13,385 nt of DNA, taken from an uncultured Succinivibrionaceae bacterium (GTDB lineage: Bacteria; Pseudomonadota; Gammaproteobacteria; Enterobacterales; Succinivibrionaceae). The stretch's first letter is position 1; every line of letters begins with the position of its first letter. The position numbers and the translations under genes were made by a program. Under the pieces are notes generated by a model. That model was not told where the DNA came from. It did no database searches and saw nothing but the letters and a program-made list of their open reading frames with translations. The DNA is taken from NCBI GenBank assembly GCA_900539665.1, contig UQCV01000062.1:1-13385 (forward strand), in the 5' to 3' direction. Positions 1 to 7,078 of this stretch are shown in pieces.

Positions 1-58
1 GAGCCGTGCCGATGGTAGTGTAGCATTCGCTATGTGAGAGTAGGTCATTACCGGGTAT
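1..58 (+). rRNA. rrf: 5S rRNA, 3' part (truncated by window edge)
   Basis: The stretch reads as the 3' half of a gammaproteobacterial 5S rRNA: GCCGATGGTAGTGT near position 8, the helix IV/loop E region, GAGAGTAGG near 36, and a closing ACCGGGTAT that should pair with the missing 5' end. It is the last rRNA of an operon whose 16S and 23S genes lie left of the window. The 3' end at about 58 is set by alignment from memory to E. coli 5S and could be off by one or two bases. Confidence 0.9.
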
Positions 59-71
59 ACTGACAGTGCAA

Positions 72-148
72 GGAGCGGTAGTTCAGTTGGTTAGAATACC
101 TGCCTGTCACGCAGGGGGTCGCGGGTTCGAGTCCCGTCCGTTCCGCCA
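72..148 (+). tRNA. tRNA-Asp (anticodon GUC), rRNA-operon distal
   Basis: This is a 77-nt cloverleaf that includes an encoded CCA end. The acceptor stem is GGAGCGG/CCGTTCC, with GTTCAGTTGGTTAGAA as the D arm. The anticodon loop CTGTCAC carries GTC at 106-108, and the T arm holds GGTTCGAGTC. It starts 13 nt after the 5S end, so it is cotranscribed and released by processing of the rRNA precursor. A tRNA-Asp directly after 5S is also found in E. coli rrnC and rrnH. Confidence 0.98.
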
Positions 149-166
149 CTTATTAGAGAAAGATTA

Positions 167-191
167 GCATCCGGTTGGATGCTTTTTTTTT
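167..191 (+). terminator. Rho-independent terminator of the left rRNA operon
   Basis: There is a perfect 6-bp stem, GCATCC (167-172) and GGATGC (177-182), with a GGTT loop, followed directly by nine T residues (183-191). It lies 18 nt after the tRNA-Asp and should end the rrn transcript. Confidence 0.92.
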
Positions 192-510
192 GCCTGAATT
201 TACCATTTATCCTTCTTGGCCCTCCCTTTAATTTTTTTTATCTCCCCCTTTACTTATTTTTTCTTCATTTCTTGATTGGTTTAATTTATGGTTAAGCAGC
301 TATTGGGATGCACTAACAAGCTGATGCTTAATGGTTAATACCCCTAACGTGTGTTTAAACGCGATTTAATGCGTCTTTGTGTTTAAAGTAGCTGATTTAT
401 ACCATGTTTAATAAACACGCCTAATTTACGCCTGTTTTAAGCTGCTATGTTTGATTACCATGTGGGGTTTAACTTTTTCTATTATCTTAAGAATTAAAAA
501 ATAAAGAATA
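192..510. other. Gene-free AT-rich spacer with degenerate GTTTAA repeats
   Basis: No ORF or RNA gene is supported here. The stretch lies between the terminators of two converging transcripts, so it is not expected to hold promoters for its neighbours. It contains a cluster of GTTTAA-like words at about 279, 353 (GTTTAAAC), 381 (GTTTAAAG), 406 (GTTTAATAAAC, palindromic), 434 (GTTTTAAGC) and 467 (GTTTAAC). The last five are 25-33 bp apart, and several are followed by an ATTTA/GATTA word. Function is unknown. Confidence 0.5.
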
Positions 511-543
511 AAAAAAGGGTTTTACTTTTGCGGTGAAACCCTT
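511..543 (-). terminator. Rho-independent terminator downstream of treZ
   Basis: On the minus strand AAGGGTTT (543-536) pairs with AAACCCTT (522-515) across a loop of about 13 nt, and a run of T residues follows (A run 511-516 on the plus strand). It begins about 40 nt after the stop codon of the trehalohydrolase gene. Confidence 0.85.
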
Positions 544-583
544 GGTAAGTAGTAATTAAATTATGTAGTGGTTTGGGCTACCA

Positions 584-2332
584 TTAATTTATTAAGTAAA
601 TTCTAGCACTCCATTTACTTAAGTCATTTGTGACCCCATCAAAGTCTGTATTTAGCACTAGCTTATATGAGTTAAGACCAAGTTCTTCGGTGTTGTAATC
701 ATTCTTTGATAAGTTGATAACTGTAATTGAGCGTTTGGTTTTAATAAAGATAAGTTCTTTACTTTCATCAGCTTCAATGGTGATTTCCTCACGGTTGTGA
801 GGGCCGATAATGCCTTCCTTCTTAAGAGCAATGAGCGACTTATAGATTTCAAGAACTTGAGCGTGAGGCGGAGTAGCTGGAAGTTCCCAATCGAGCTTGC
901 TGTCAATGAAGGTTTCGATATCATGCGGAGGCAATAGTTTCGCATCTTCACTAAAAGAAAACTCATTACGGCGTCCCTTTTGCACAGCATCGATAAGCCA
1001 TTGGTCTTTAAAGCTTTCAAAGAACCAAAATGGATTCATTTCTGCATATTCTTCACCCATAAAAATCATAGGTATATAAGGTGAAGCAAAAACAGTAGTT
1101 ACAGCAGTAAGAGCGCGTTTAATGCCATAAGTTGTGCTCATGCGGTCGCCATTAGGTCTATTACCTACTTGGTCGTGATTTTGGATGTGAGCCACAATGG
1201 TTGCTGGGTCTAAATGACTACCGTCTTCACCCATGTAATTGTTATAAACAGTATTTAATTTGGTACCGTCATAGACAAAGCATGATTTTAAGGCTTTAAC
1301 GATGTCATTAAAGCTACCAAAATCGCGATAATGTCTCATGGTTTCACCAGTTAAGAAAGCGTAAAGGGCATAGTTTAAATCATCACACCATTGAGCTTGG
1401 AACTTGTAGCCATTTGCTGAAGTTACTTTGCTCTCATTACGTAAATGTTCAGCAATCATGATGATTTGACGGTTTTCCTTAGCTCCAATTTCCTGAGCTA
1501 ATTCGTTAATCTCAGTTAGGATATGCTTTGGACTTTCATCTAAAATAAGTGCAGTAGCATCCATTCTAAAGCCATCAAGACCAACATCAGCTAACCAATA
1601 GTTTGCATTATTTAAATAAAAATCGCGAATACCACTATTGTCTTTTTGATCGTAGTTTACAGCAGCTCCCCATGGGGTATCGGCTGCTTTAGTAAATGGA
1701 GCAAGCATGCCACTATAGTTACCTTCAGGCCCAAAATGGTTGTACACAATGTCTTGAATGACGGCAATGCCTAAACTATGCGCTTGTTCAATAAATTCTT
1801 TTAAATCATCGTATGAACCATAGCTACTGTTTAAAGCAAACATATAGGTGCCATCGTAACCCCAATTGCGGTCCCCTGGGAACGCACAAATAGGCATTAA
1901 CTCAATCACATTGATGCCGAGAGTTTTTAAGTAAATCAGCTTTTGGCACGCTGCTTTTAAGGTCCCTTCTTCGGTAAAGGTACCTAAATGTAATTCATAA
2001 ATAATGGCATTTTTATATGAAATCCCCTGCCAATTACTGTTATCAGGTTTTTTAGGCAAAGTGATCATTGAAGGGCCATGTACGTCAAATGGCTGATAAT
2101 GAGAATAAGGATCGGGCAAAACATCGGTGCCGTTTTTTACGAGCCAATACATAGTGCCTTCTGGTAAAGGAGTGATATCTGCGGTAAAGTAGTGTCCTGG
2201 TTGTTTATTCAATTTTATGCGTTGATGACTGTCATCAAGTTCAATGGCGAGAGAGTCACAAAACGGAGCATAGATCTTAAAACTTGCCGTGTCTTTGTTT
2301 TTTAAATAATAGCCGACTTTGGGTAGTGTCAT
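584..2332 (-). CDS. treZ: Malto-oligosyltrehalose trehalohydrolase (GH13, TreZ)
   Basis: The predicted enzyme hydrolyses the terminal alpha-1,4 bond next to the trehalose unit of maltooligosyl-trehalose and releases free trehalose (EC 3.2.1.141). It is probably cytosolic, since no signal peptide is seen. The 582 aa match the usual TreZ length. An N-terminal E-set/CBM48-like region (about 8-80) precedes a GH13 barrel. Visible motifs are YELHLGTFT (112-120), GDRNWGYDG (153-161), YNHFGPEGNY (197-206) and the TreZ-type TPWGAAVNYD (219-228). GFRMDA gives nucleophile D258, IAEH gives acid/base E295, and QNHDQVGNR gives the stabilising D387. The ATG start has a good AAGGAG site (2343-2338), five bases upstream. 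Family members normally work after TreY, which is absent here; its neighbour pgi has its own terminator, so this is a single-gene unit. A branching enzyme (GlgB) is the main alternative, but the length and TPWG motif favour TreZ. Confidence 0.88.
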   Translation of the reverse strand: MTLPKVGYYLKNKDTASFKIYAPFCDSLAIELDDSHQRIKLNKQPGHYFTADITPLPEGTMYWLVKNGTDVLPDPYSHYQPFDVHGPSMITLPKKPDNSNWQGISYKNAIIYELHLGTFTEEGTLKAACQKLIYLKTLGINVIELMPICAFPGDRNWGYDGTYMFALNSSYGSYDDLKEFIEQAHSLGIAVIQDIVYNHFGPEGNYSGMLAPFTKAADTPWGAAVNYDQKDNSGIRDFYLNNANYWLADVGLDGFRMDATALILDESPKHILTEINELAQEIGAKENRQIIMIAEHLRNESKVTSANGYKFQAQWCDDLNYALYAFLTGETMRHYRDFGSFNDIVKALKSCFVYDGTKLNTVYNNYMGEDGSHLDPATIVAHIQNHDQVGNRPNGDRMSTTYGIKRALTAVTTVFASPYIPMIFMGEEYAEMNPFWFFESFKDQWLIDAVQKGRRNEFSFSEDAKLLPPHDIETFIDSKLDWELPATPPHAQVLEIYKSLIALKKEGIIGPHNREEITIEADESKELIFIKTKRSITVINLSKNDYNTEELGLNSYKLVLNTDFDGVTNDLSKWSARIYLIN

Positions 2333-2337
2333 TTTGA

Positions 2338-2343
2338 CTCCTT
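2338..2343 (-). promoter_or_regulatory. Ribosome binding site of treZ
   Basis: AAGGAG on the minus strand, five bases before the ATG at 2332-2330, fixes the treZ start. Confidence 0.8.
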
Positions 2344-2398
2344 GCTTGAGTATGAAATTTAATAATATCAGCTCATAGGTTATATAAACAAAGCCTTG

Positions 2399-2420
2399 TT
2401 TACCATGAGAAAATGGTTAA
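2399..2420. promoter_or_regulatory. Inverted repeat, candidate operator upstream of treZ
   Basis: TTTACCAT (2399-2406) and ATGGTTAA (2413-2420) form an 8-bp inverted repeat with one mismatch around a 6-nt spacer. It lies 67-88 bp upstream of the treZ start. On the minus strand a TATATA (2386-2381) could serve as a -10, which would put this repeat over a poor -35 region, as expected for a regulator site. No regulator is identified, and the promoter is a guess. Confidence 0.3.
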
Positions 2421-2530
2421 ATATGATTTTACGCACAATTAAGAATAAGTATCTTTTCAAATTGTGATTTTTACATGTTTTTACTTGAAAGTTACATAGC
2501 TCTTATAAGGGTAAACACTTGTTTTAAGGC

Positions 2531-2569
2531 AAAAAAAAATGACCGCAAACATTTGTGCTTACGGTCATT
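2531..2569 (-). terminator. Rho-independent terminator downstream of pgi
   Basis: On the minus strand AATGACCG (2569-2562) pairs with CGGTCATT (2545-2538), extended inward by about five more pairs including wobbles. A run of nine T residues follows (A run 2531-2539). It starts about 30 nt after the pgi stop. Confidence 0.93.
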
Positions 2570-2599
2570 CGGGTTTGATTACTTAAGTACTATTAGATA

Positions 2600-4246
2600 C
2601 TACTTAATGCTCTTGTAGAAGTTGATTAAACCATTAGTAGAAGAATCATGAGCAGAAACAGTATTGCTATCCTGTAATTCAGGTAAAATCTTACCAGCTA
2701 ACTGCTTACCGAGTTCTACGCCCCACTGGTCGAAACTGAAAATGTTCATTATTACGCCCTGAACAAAAATCTTATGTTCATACATAGCAATGAGAGCACC
2801 TAAAGTTTCAGGGGTAATCTTCTTCACAAGGATTGAGTTAGTAGGTCTGTTGCCTTCAAATACCTTGAATGGAACCAATGGTTCGTACTGAGCTGGAGTT
2901 AAGCCCTTAGCTTCAAATTCGCTAATTACAGTTTCACGAGACTTACCAAAAGCTAAAGCTTCAGTTTGAGCAAAGAAGTTAGAAAGAAGCTTTGGATGGT
3001 GATCGCTAAGTGGGTTATGAGATACTGCTGGAGCGATGAAATCGCAAGGAATAATCTTAGTACCCTGGTGAATTAACTGATAGAAAGCGTGCTGGCCGTT
3101 AGTGCCTGGTTCACCCCAAATGATTGGACCAGTCTGGTAGTCAACCTTGTTACCATTGCGGTCGATATACTTACCATTTGATTCCATGTTACCTTGCTGG
3201 AAGTAAGCTGGGAATCTAGACATATACTGATCGTATGGGAGAATAGCTTCTGATTCAAACTTGTAGAAATTGTTGTACCAAATGCCGATGAGGGCGAGAG
3301 TTACAGGGATGTTTTTTTCAAAAGAAGCGGTTCTGAAATGGGTGTCCATTTCATATGCACCTTGTAACAACTTTTCGAAATTGTCGAAACCAACAGCCAA
3401 GGCAATAGAAAGACCGATTGCAGACCAAGAAGAGTAGCGGCCGCCAACCCAATCCCAGAATTCAAACATGTTTGCAGTATCGATGCCGAATGCAGATACT
3501 AACTTTTCATTAGTAGAGAGAGCGACGAAGTGCTTAGCAATGAATTTTTCATCCTTGGCTTTATCAAGGAACCAGTTACGTGCAGAGTGTGCATTGGTCA
3601 TGGTTTCTTGAGTGGTAAAAGTCTTTGAAGCGATGAGGAAGAGGGTGGTTTCTGGGTTTAAGTCCTTCAAGGTTTCACAGATGTGGGTCCCATCAACGTT
3701 TGAAACGAAGTGAGATTTGAGGTGATTGTGGTATGCACCAAGAGCTTCGGTGATCATGCATGGGCCAAGATCACTACCACCGATACCGATATTTACTACG
3801 TCGGTAATAGCCTTGCCAGTGTAACCCTTCCATTCGCCAGAAATTACCTTAGCGCAGAAAGCTTTCATCTTAGCGAGTACAGCTTTAACATCAGGCATAA
3901 CGTCCTTGCCATCAACGATAACAGGGTTACCTGACATGTTACGAAGAGCGGTGTGAAGCACAGCACGACCTTCAGTTACGTTAATCTTTTCACCAGTGAA
4001 CATGGATTCTATTGCGGACTTAACATCGGTTTCGTTAGCAAGTTCACGGAGGAGGTCCATGGTTTCAGCAGAGATTCTATTCTTAGAAAAATCAACCAAA
4101 AAATCAGGGTTGAGTTTTAAAGAGAAGTTGTCAAAACGCTTTGCATCTTTAGCAAATTGAGAAGCAATGGTATCGTTTTGAACTTTTGCAAAATGTTCGG
4201 TAAGTTTCTGCCAAGCTTTGGTAGAAGTTGGGTTGATGTTTTTCAT
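2600..4246 (-). CDS. pgi: Glucose-6-phosphate isomerase
   Basis: Interconverts glucose 6-phosphate and fructose 6-phosphate in glycolysis and gluconeogenesis, in the cytosol (EC 5.3.1.9). From the chosen start the protein is 548 aa, against 549 in E. coli, and begins MKNINPTSTKAWQ, very like E. coli Pgi. The catalytic residues fall at the E. coli positions: E355 in QGNMESNGK, H386 in NGQHAFYQ and K514 in ELGKQLAG. The signatures DWVGGRYSSWSAIG (265-278) and GEPGTNGQHAFYQLIHQGT (378-396) are intact. A longer frame opens at 4273, but it adds nine unmatched residues. The ATG at 4246 has AGGAA (4259-4255) at an 8-nt spacing, so I chose it. The gene stands alone between its terminator and the 160-bp gap after ilvY. 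No promoter is clear in that gap. Confidence 0.98.
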   Translation of the reverse strand: MKNINPTSTKAWQKLTEHFAKVQNDTIASQFAKDAKRFDNFSLKLNPDFLVDFSKNRISAETMDLLRELANETDVKSAIESMFTGEKINVTEGRAVLHTALRNMSGNPVIVDGKDVMPDVKAVLAKMKAFCAKVISGEWKGYTGKAITDVVNIGIGGSDLGPCMITEALGAYHNHLKSHFVSNVDGTHICETLKDLNPETTLFLIASKTFTTQETMTNAHSARNWFLDKAKDEKFIAKHFVALSTNEKLVSAFGIDTANMFEFWDWVGGRYSSWSAIGLSIALAVGFDNFEKLLQGAYEMDTHFRTASFEKNIPVTLALIGIWYNNFYKFESEAILPYDQYMSRFPAYFQQGNMESNGKYIDRNGNKVDYQTGPIIWGEPGTNGQHAFYQLIHQGTKIIPCDFIAPAVSHNPLSDHHPKLLSNFFAQTEALAFGKSRETVISEFEAKGLTPAQYEPLVPFKVFEGNRPTNSILVKKITPETLGALIAMYEHKIFVQGVIMNIFSFDQWGVELGKQLAGKILPELQDSNTVSAHDSSTNGLINFYKSIK

Positions 4247-4254
4247 TAGTATGA

Positions 4255-4259
4255 TTCCT
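4255..4259 (-). promoter_or_regulatory. Ribosome binding site that decides the pgi start
   Basis: AGGAA on the minus strand lies eight bases before the ATG at 4246-4244. It supports this codon over the in-frame one at 4273. Confidence 0.7.
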
Positions 4260-4406
4260 ATGTGACTACACATGAACTACGAAAAAATTAAAAATAACAG
4301 TCTTATTTTACACGATCCCTAAGTTTCTATAAAGAAAAGCGTGTTAAAGGCTGATATTTTGTGGTTGGTCGGTCTTTAAGTCTTGTTCCTTGAAGCAAGA
4401 TTTTCT

Positions 4407-5294
4407 TTAAACTACGGTTTTGGCGGTCTCTACAAAAACGTAGATGGCTTGAGTCTTTAATTTCTTTTCTGGAACGCAAAGACTCACATTAAAAGGTTGT
4501 AAATCAATAGGTCGATCGATAATTTGAATAGATTTACCAATGGAACTCATTTCTACCACCGCCATGGGAACTAAGGCGATACCAAGCCCAAGGGCTACCA
4601 TAGAAACAATGGCCTCGTTACCAGATACTTCGGTATATATATTTGGGGTGATACCCTTTTTTTGGAACCATAAATCTAGTTCTTTACGTAGTTCCCCTTT
4701 ACTCGGCACAATGTAAGGCACAGTGTGCCATAAAAGTTCTTCTTTGGCAGGATCCTTTTTCCAGGTAGGTGGAATTTGTCTTGGGGCAATAAAAACCAAA
4801 GGGATTTGGGCCAAGCTTATAGTAAGCAGATCTTTGGGCGTATCTTTGGTAATTGCTGCTATAGCGAGATCAGCCTCTCGACTGGTAATTTTAGTTAAAG
4901 CATTAGCGGCGTCACCGGTTTCAAGAGAAATTTCAACTTCTGGATAGAGGCAACGAAAGCGGTTTAAGATTTGAGGCAAGAGTAAAAAAGAGGCTGTTAC
5001 AGAACAATACAATCTTATTTTGCCTGATAGGGGACGATTTAAACTTTTTAAATCGTTTTCTAACAACATTAGTCCGGTCGTTAACTGTTCGGCAAATTGG
5101 CGAAAACGTTCGCCAGCTTGTGTTAATTTGACCGTACGGTTATCTCGTTCAAATAATTTAACGCAAAGTTCTTGCTCTAAGCGCATTATTTTACGGCTTA
5201 GAGTAGATGGACTAGTGGCACAAATGGCGGACGCCTCTGTGTAATTTAACTTGTCGGCTAACACTAAAAAATCTTTTACTTCTTTTGTATCCAT
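4407..5294 (-). CDS. ilvY: LysR-family transcriptional activator IlvY
   Basis: LysR-type regulator of 295 aa, divergent from ilvC. The family member in this position activates ilvC when the substrates acetolactate or acetohydroxybutyrate bind. The N-terminal winged HTH spans about residues 1-60 (DFLVLADKLNYTEASA, then SPSTLSRKIMRLE and LFERDNRTVKLTQAG). The effector-binding domain follows, with IlvY-like CSVTAS (97-102), TGDAANALTK (126-135), ADLAIAA (141-147) and EAIVSMVALGLGIALVP (227-243). These stretches resemble E. coli IlvY clearly. The frame also opens with a TTG at 5330, but the 12 extra residues have no family match and no upstream site. The ATG at 5294 gives the normal IlvY N-terminus, with a modest GGAA seven bases upstream. 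The overlapping control region with ilvC implies autoregulation. Confidence 0.93.
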   Translation of the reverse strand: MDTKEVKDFLVLADKLNYTEASAICATSPSTLSRKIMRLEQELCVKLFERDNRTVKLTQAGERFRQFAEQLTTGLMLLENDLKSLNRPLSGKIRLYCSVTASFLLLPQILNRFRCLYPEVEISLETGDAANALTKITSREADLAIAAITKDTPKDLLTISLAQIPLVFIAPRQIPPTWKKDPAKEELLWHTVPYIVPSKGELRKELDLWFQKKGITPNIYTEVSGNEAIVSMVALGLGIALVPMAVVEMSSIGKSIQIIDRPIDLQPFNVSLCVPEKKLKTQAIYVFVETAKTVV

Positions 5295-5408
5295 AGGGAA
5301 ATTCCAAAACCCATTAGACTTTAGAAACAAGGCTGAAATGGCAAGCTTGGTTAATAGAGGCTTTTTTCTATAAAAAAAACAAAAAATTGGGGCAGGTTGG
5401 TTAAACTT

Positions 5409-5434
5409 ACAACACTTACTTTTACTAAGGTTGT
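5409..5434. repeat. Inverted repeat in the ilvY-ilvC divergent region
   Basis: ACAAC(A)CTTA at 5409-5418 and TAAGGTTGT at 5426-5434 are reverse complements except for one extra A, around a 7-nt spacer. The repeat lies 115-140 bp upstream of the ilvY ATG. It could be a protein site or a hairpin in an ilvY leader; which one is not known. Confidence 0.4.
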
Positions 5435-5442
5435 GGTTATTA

Positions 5443-5468
5443 TTGCATAAAATGCAACATAACGTTGC
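5443..5468. promoter_or_regulatory. Candidate IlvY operators between ilvY and ilvC
   Basis: TTGCAT-AAA-ATGCAA (5443-5457) is a perfect inverted repeat that contains the LysR T-N11-A pattern (5444-5456). It overlaps a second one, GCAAC-ATAAC-GTTGC (5454-5468). TTGCAA-like half sites are what E. coli IlvY recognises in the ilvY-ilvC spacer. The position, just upstream of the presumed ilvC promoter, suits an activator site. Confidence 0.6.
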
Positions 5469-5479
5469 GAATATATCAC

Positions 5480-5508
5480 TTTTAGCAATTATAATTGTTG
5501 TGTATACT
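5480..5508 (+). promoter_or_regulatory. Probable ilvC promoter (activator-dependent type)
   Basis: A TATACT -10 (5503-5508) lies 59 bp before the ilvC ATG with a poor -35 (TTTTAG, 5480-5485) at 17-bp spacing, as expected for a promoter that needs IlvY. A TATAAT at 5490-5495, inside the perfect palindrome CAATTATAATTG (5486-5497), is an alternative -10. The start of transcription would be near 5515. Confidence 0.45.
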
Positions 5509-5566
5509 TTAACCCGTATTAAGAAATTGCCTGTTTGAACACAGTGCTTATTAATTTGGAGTTTTT

Positions 5567-7054
5567 ATGTCTAATTATTTCAATACTTTGAATCTTCGTC
5601 AGCAGCTCGCTCAGCTTGGGTGCTGCCGTTTTATGGACCGTTCTGAATTTGCTAGTGGTTGTGACTTCTTAAAGGGTAAGAAGATTGTAATCATTGGTTG
5701 TGGTGCTCAGGGTTTAAACCAGGGCCTTAACATGCGTGATTCTGGTCTTGATGTATCTTATGCTTTACGTCAGTCTGCAATCGATGAAAAGAGAGCTTCT
5801 TTCCAGCGCGCTACTTCTAACGGTTTCAAGGTTGGTACTTATGAAGAACTCATTCCAACTGCTGACCTCGTAATTAACCTTACTCCAGATAAGCAGCACC
5901 ACCCAGTTGTTCAAGCTGTTATGCCACTTATGAAGGCAGGTGCAGCTCTTGGTTACTCACACGGTTTCAACATGATTGAACTCGGTGAACAGATTCGTAA
6001 GGATATCACCGTAGTTATGGTTGCTCCTAAGTGCCCAGGTACTGAAGTTCGTAACGAATACAAGCGTGGTTTCGGTGTTCCTACTCTTATTGCTGTACAC
6101 CCAGAAAACGATCCAAAGGGTGAAGGTTGGGATATCGCTAAGGCTTGGGCTGCTGGTACTGGCGGGCACAAGGCTGGCTGTCTTGAATCTTCATTCGTAG
6201 CTGAAGTTAAGTCTGACCTTATGGGTGAACAGACTATTCTTTGCGGTATGCTTCAGACTGCAAGTTTACTTGCATTCGACAAGATGGTAGCTGGTGGTAT
6301 TGATGCTGGTTACGCTTGTAAGCTCCTTCAGTATGGTTGGGAAACCATCGGTGAAGCTCTTAAGTTTGGTGGTATCACCAACATGATGGATCGTCTTAGC
6401 AACCCAGCTAAGATCAAGGCTTTCGAAATGGCTGAAGATCTTAAGCAGATCATGCGTCCTCTTTACCAGAAGCACATGGATGACATCGAAAGTGGCGAAT
6501 TCTCATCTACTATGATGAAGGATTGGGCTAACAACGATAAGGATCTTTTAAGATGGCGTGAAGAAACTGGTAAGACTGCTTTCGAAAACGCTCCTGCTTG
6601 CGATACTGAAATCAAGGAACAGGAATTCTTTGATAAGGGTATCTTCATGGTAGCTACTATCAAGGCTGGTGTTGAACTTGCATTCGAAACCATGACTGCA
6701 TCTGGCATTTACCCAGAATCAGCTTACTACGAATCACTTCACGAACTTCCATTGATTGCTAACACCATTGCTCGTAAGCGTCTTTATGAAATGAACGTAG
6801 TTATTTCTGATACTGCTGAATACGGTAACTATCTCTTCTCTAACGCTTGTATCCCACTTCTTAAGGCTAAGTACATGGATAAGGTTACCCTTGAAGATAT
6901 CGGTGAAGGCCTCAAGCTCACTGATACTGCAGTAGATAACGAAACCCTTATCAACGTAAACGAAAAGATTCGTAACCACCCAATCGAAGTAGTTGGTCGT
7001 AAGCTCCGTGGCTACATGAAGGACATGAAGCACATCGCTTTTGGTACTAAGTAG
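5567..7054 (+). CDS. ilvC: Ketol-acid reductoisomerase (NADP+), class II
   Basis: Second common step of valine and isoleucine synthesis: Mg2+-dependent alkyl shift and NADPH reduction of acetolactate or acetohydroxybutyrate (EC 1.1.1.86). The 495 aa are the long class II form (E. coli 491). The Rossmann motif GCGAQG is at 44-49, and the NADPH phosphate contacts R68, R76 and S78 are kept. Metal and catalytic residues match E. coli numbering: K155, D217, E221, E389, E393 and S414. GGAG (5558-5561) five bases before the ATG sets the start. The gene is divergent from ilvY, probably activated by it, and closed by a terminator at 7141-7181. Codon use is strongly skewed (Lys AAG, Asn AAC, GGT, CTT) compared with the AAA-rich signalling genes next to it. 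This suggests high expression rather than foreign origin. Confidence 0.99.
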   Translation: MSNYFNTLNLRQQLAQLGCCRFMDRSEFASGCDFLKGKKIVIIGCGAQGLNQGLNMRDSGLDVSYALRQSAIDEKRASFQRATSNGFKVGTYEELIPTADLVINLTPDKQHHPVVQAVMPLMKAGAALGYSHGFNMIELGEQIRKDITVVMVAPKCPGTEVRNEYKRGFGVPTLIAVHPENDPKGEGWDIAKAWAAGTGGHKAGCLESSFVAEVKSDLMGEQTILCGMLQTASLLAFDKMVAGGIDAGYACKLLQYGWETIGEALKFGGITNMMDRLSNPAKIKAFEMAEDLKQIMRPLYQKHMDDIESGEFSSTMMKDWANNDKDLLRWREETGKTAFENAPACDTEIKEQEFFDKGIFMVATIKAGVELAFETMTASGIYPESAYYESLHELPLIANTIARKRLYEMNVVISDTAEYGNYLFSNACIPLLKAKYMDKVTLEDIGEGLKLTDTAVDNETLINVNEKIRNHPIEVVGRKLRGYMKDMKHIAFGTK

Positions 7055-7078
7055 TTCTAATTTATTATAAATTTTAAC

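Noticed and set aside
3710..3934. Open frame of 74 codons opposite pgi
   Set aside because: It is a shadow of the well-supported pgi gene, with no start signal or recognisable protein.
5344..5375. Possible attenuator or terminator before ilvC (AAGC ... GCTTTTTT)
   Set aside because: Only a 4-bp stem with a long loop. It lies upstream of the likely ilvC promoter, and there is no leader peptide.
5953..6171. Overlapping minus-strand frames within ilvC
   Set aside because: They arise from the strongly biased codon use of ilvC. No family motifs or ribosome binding sites.
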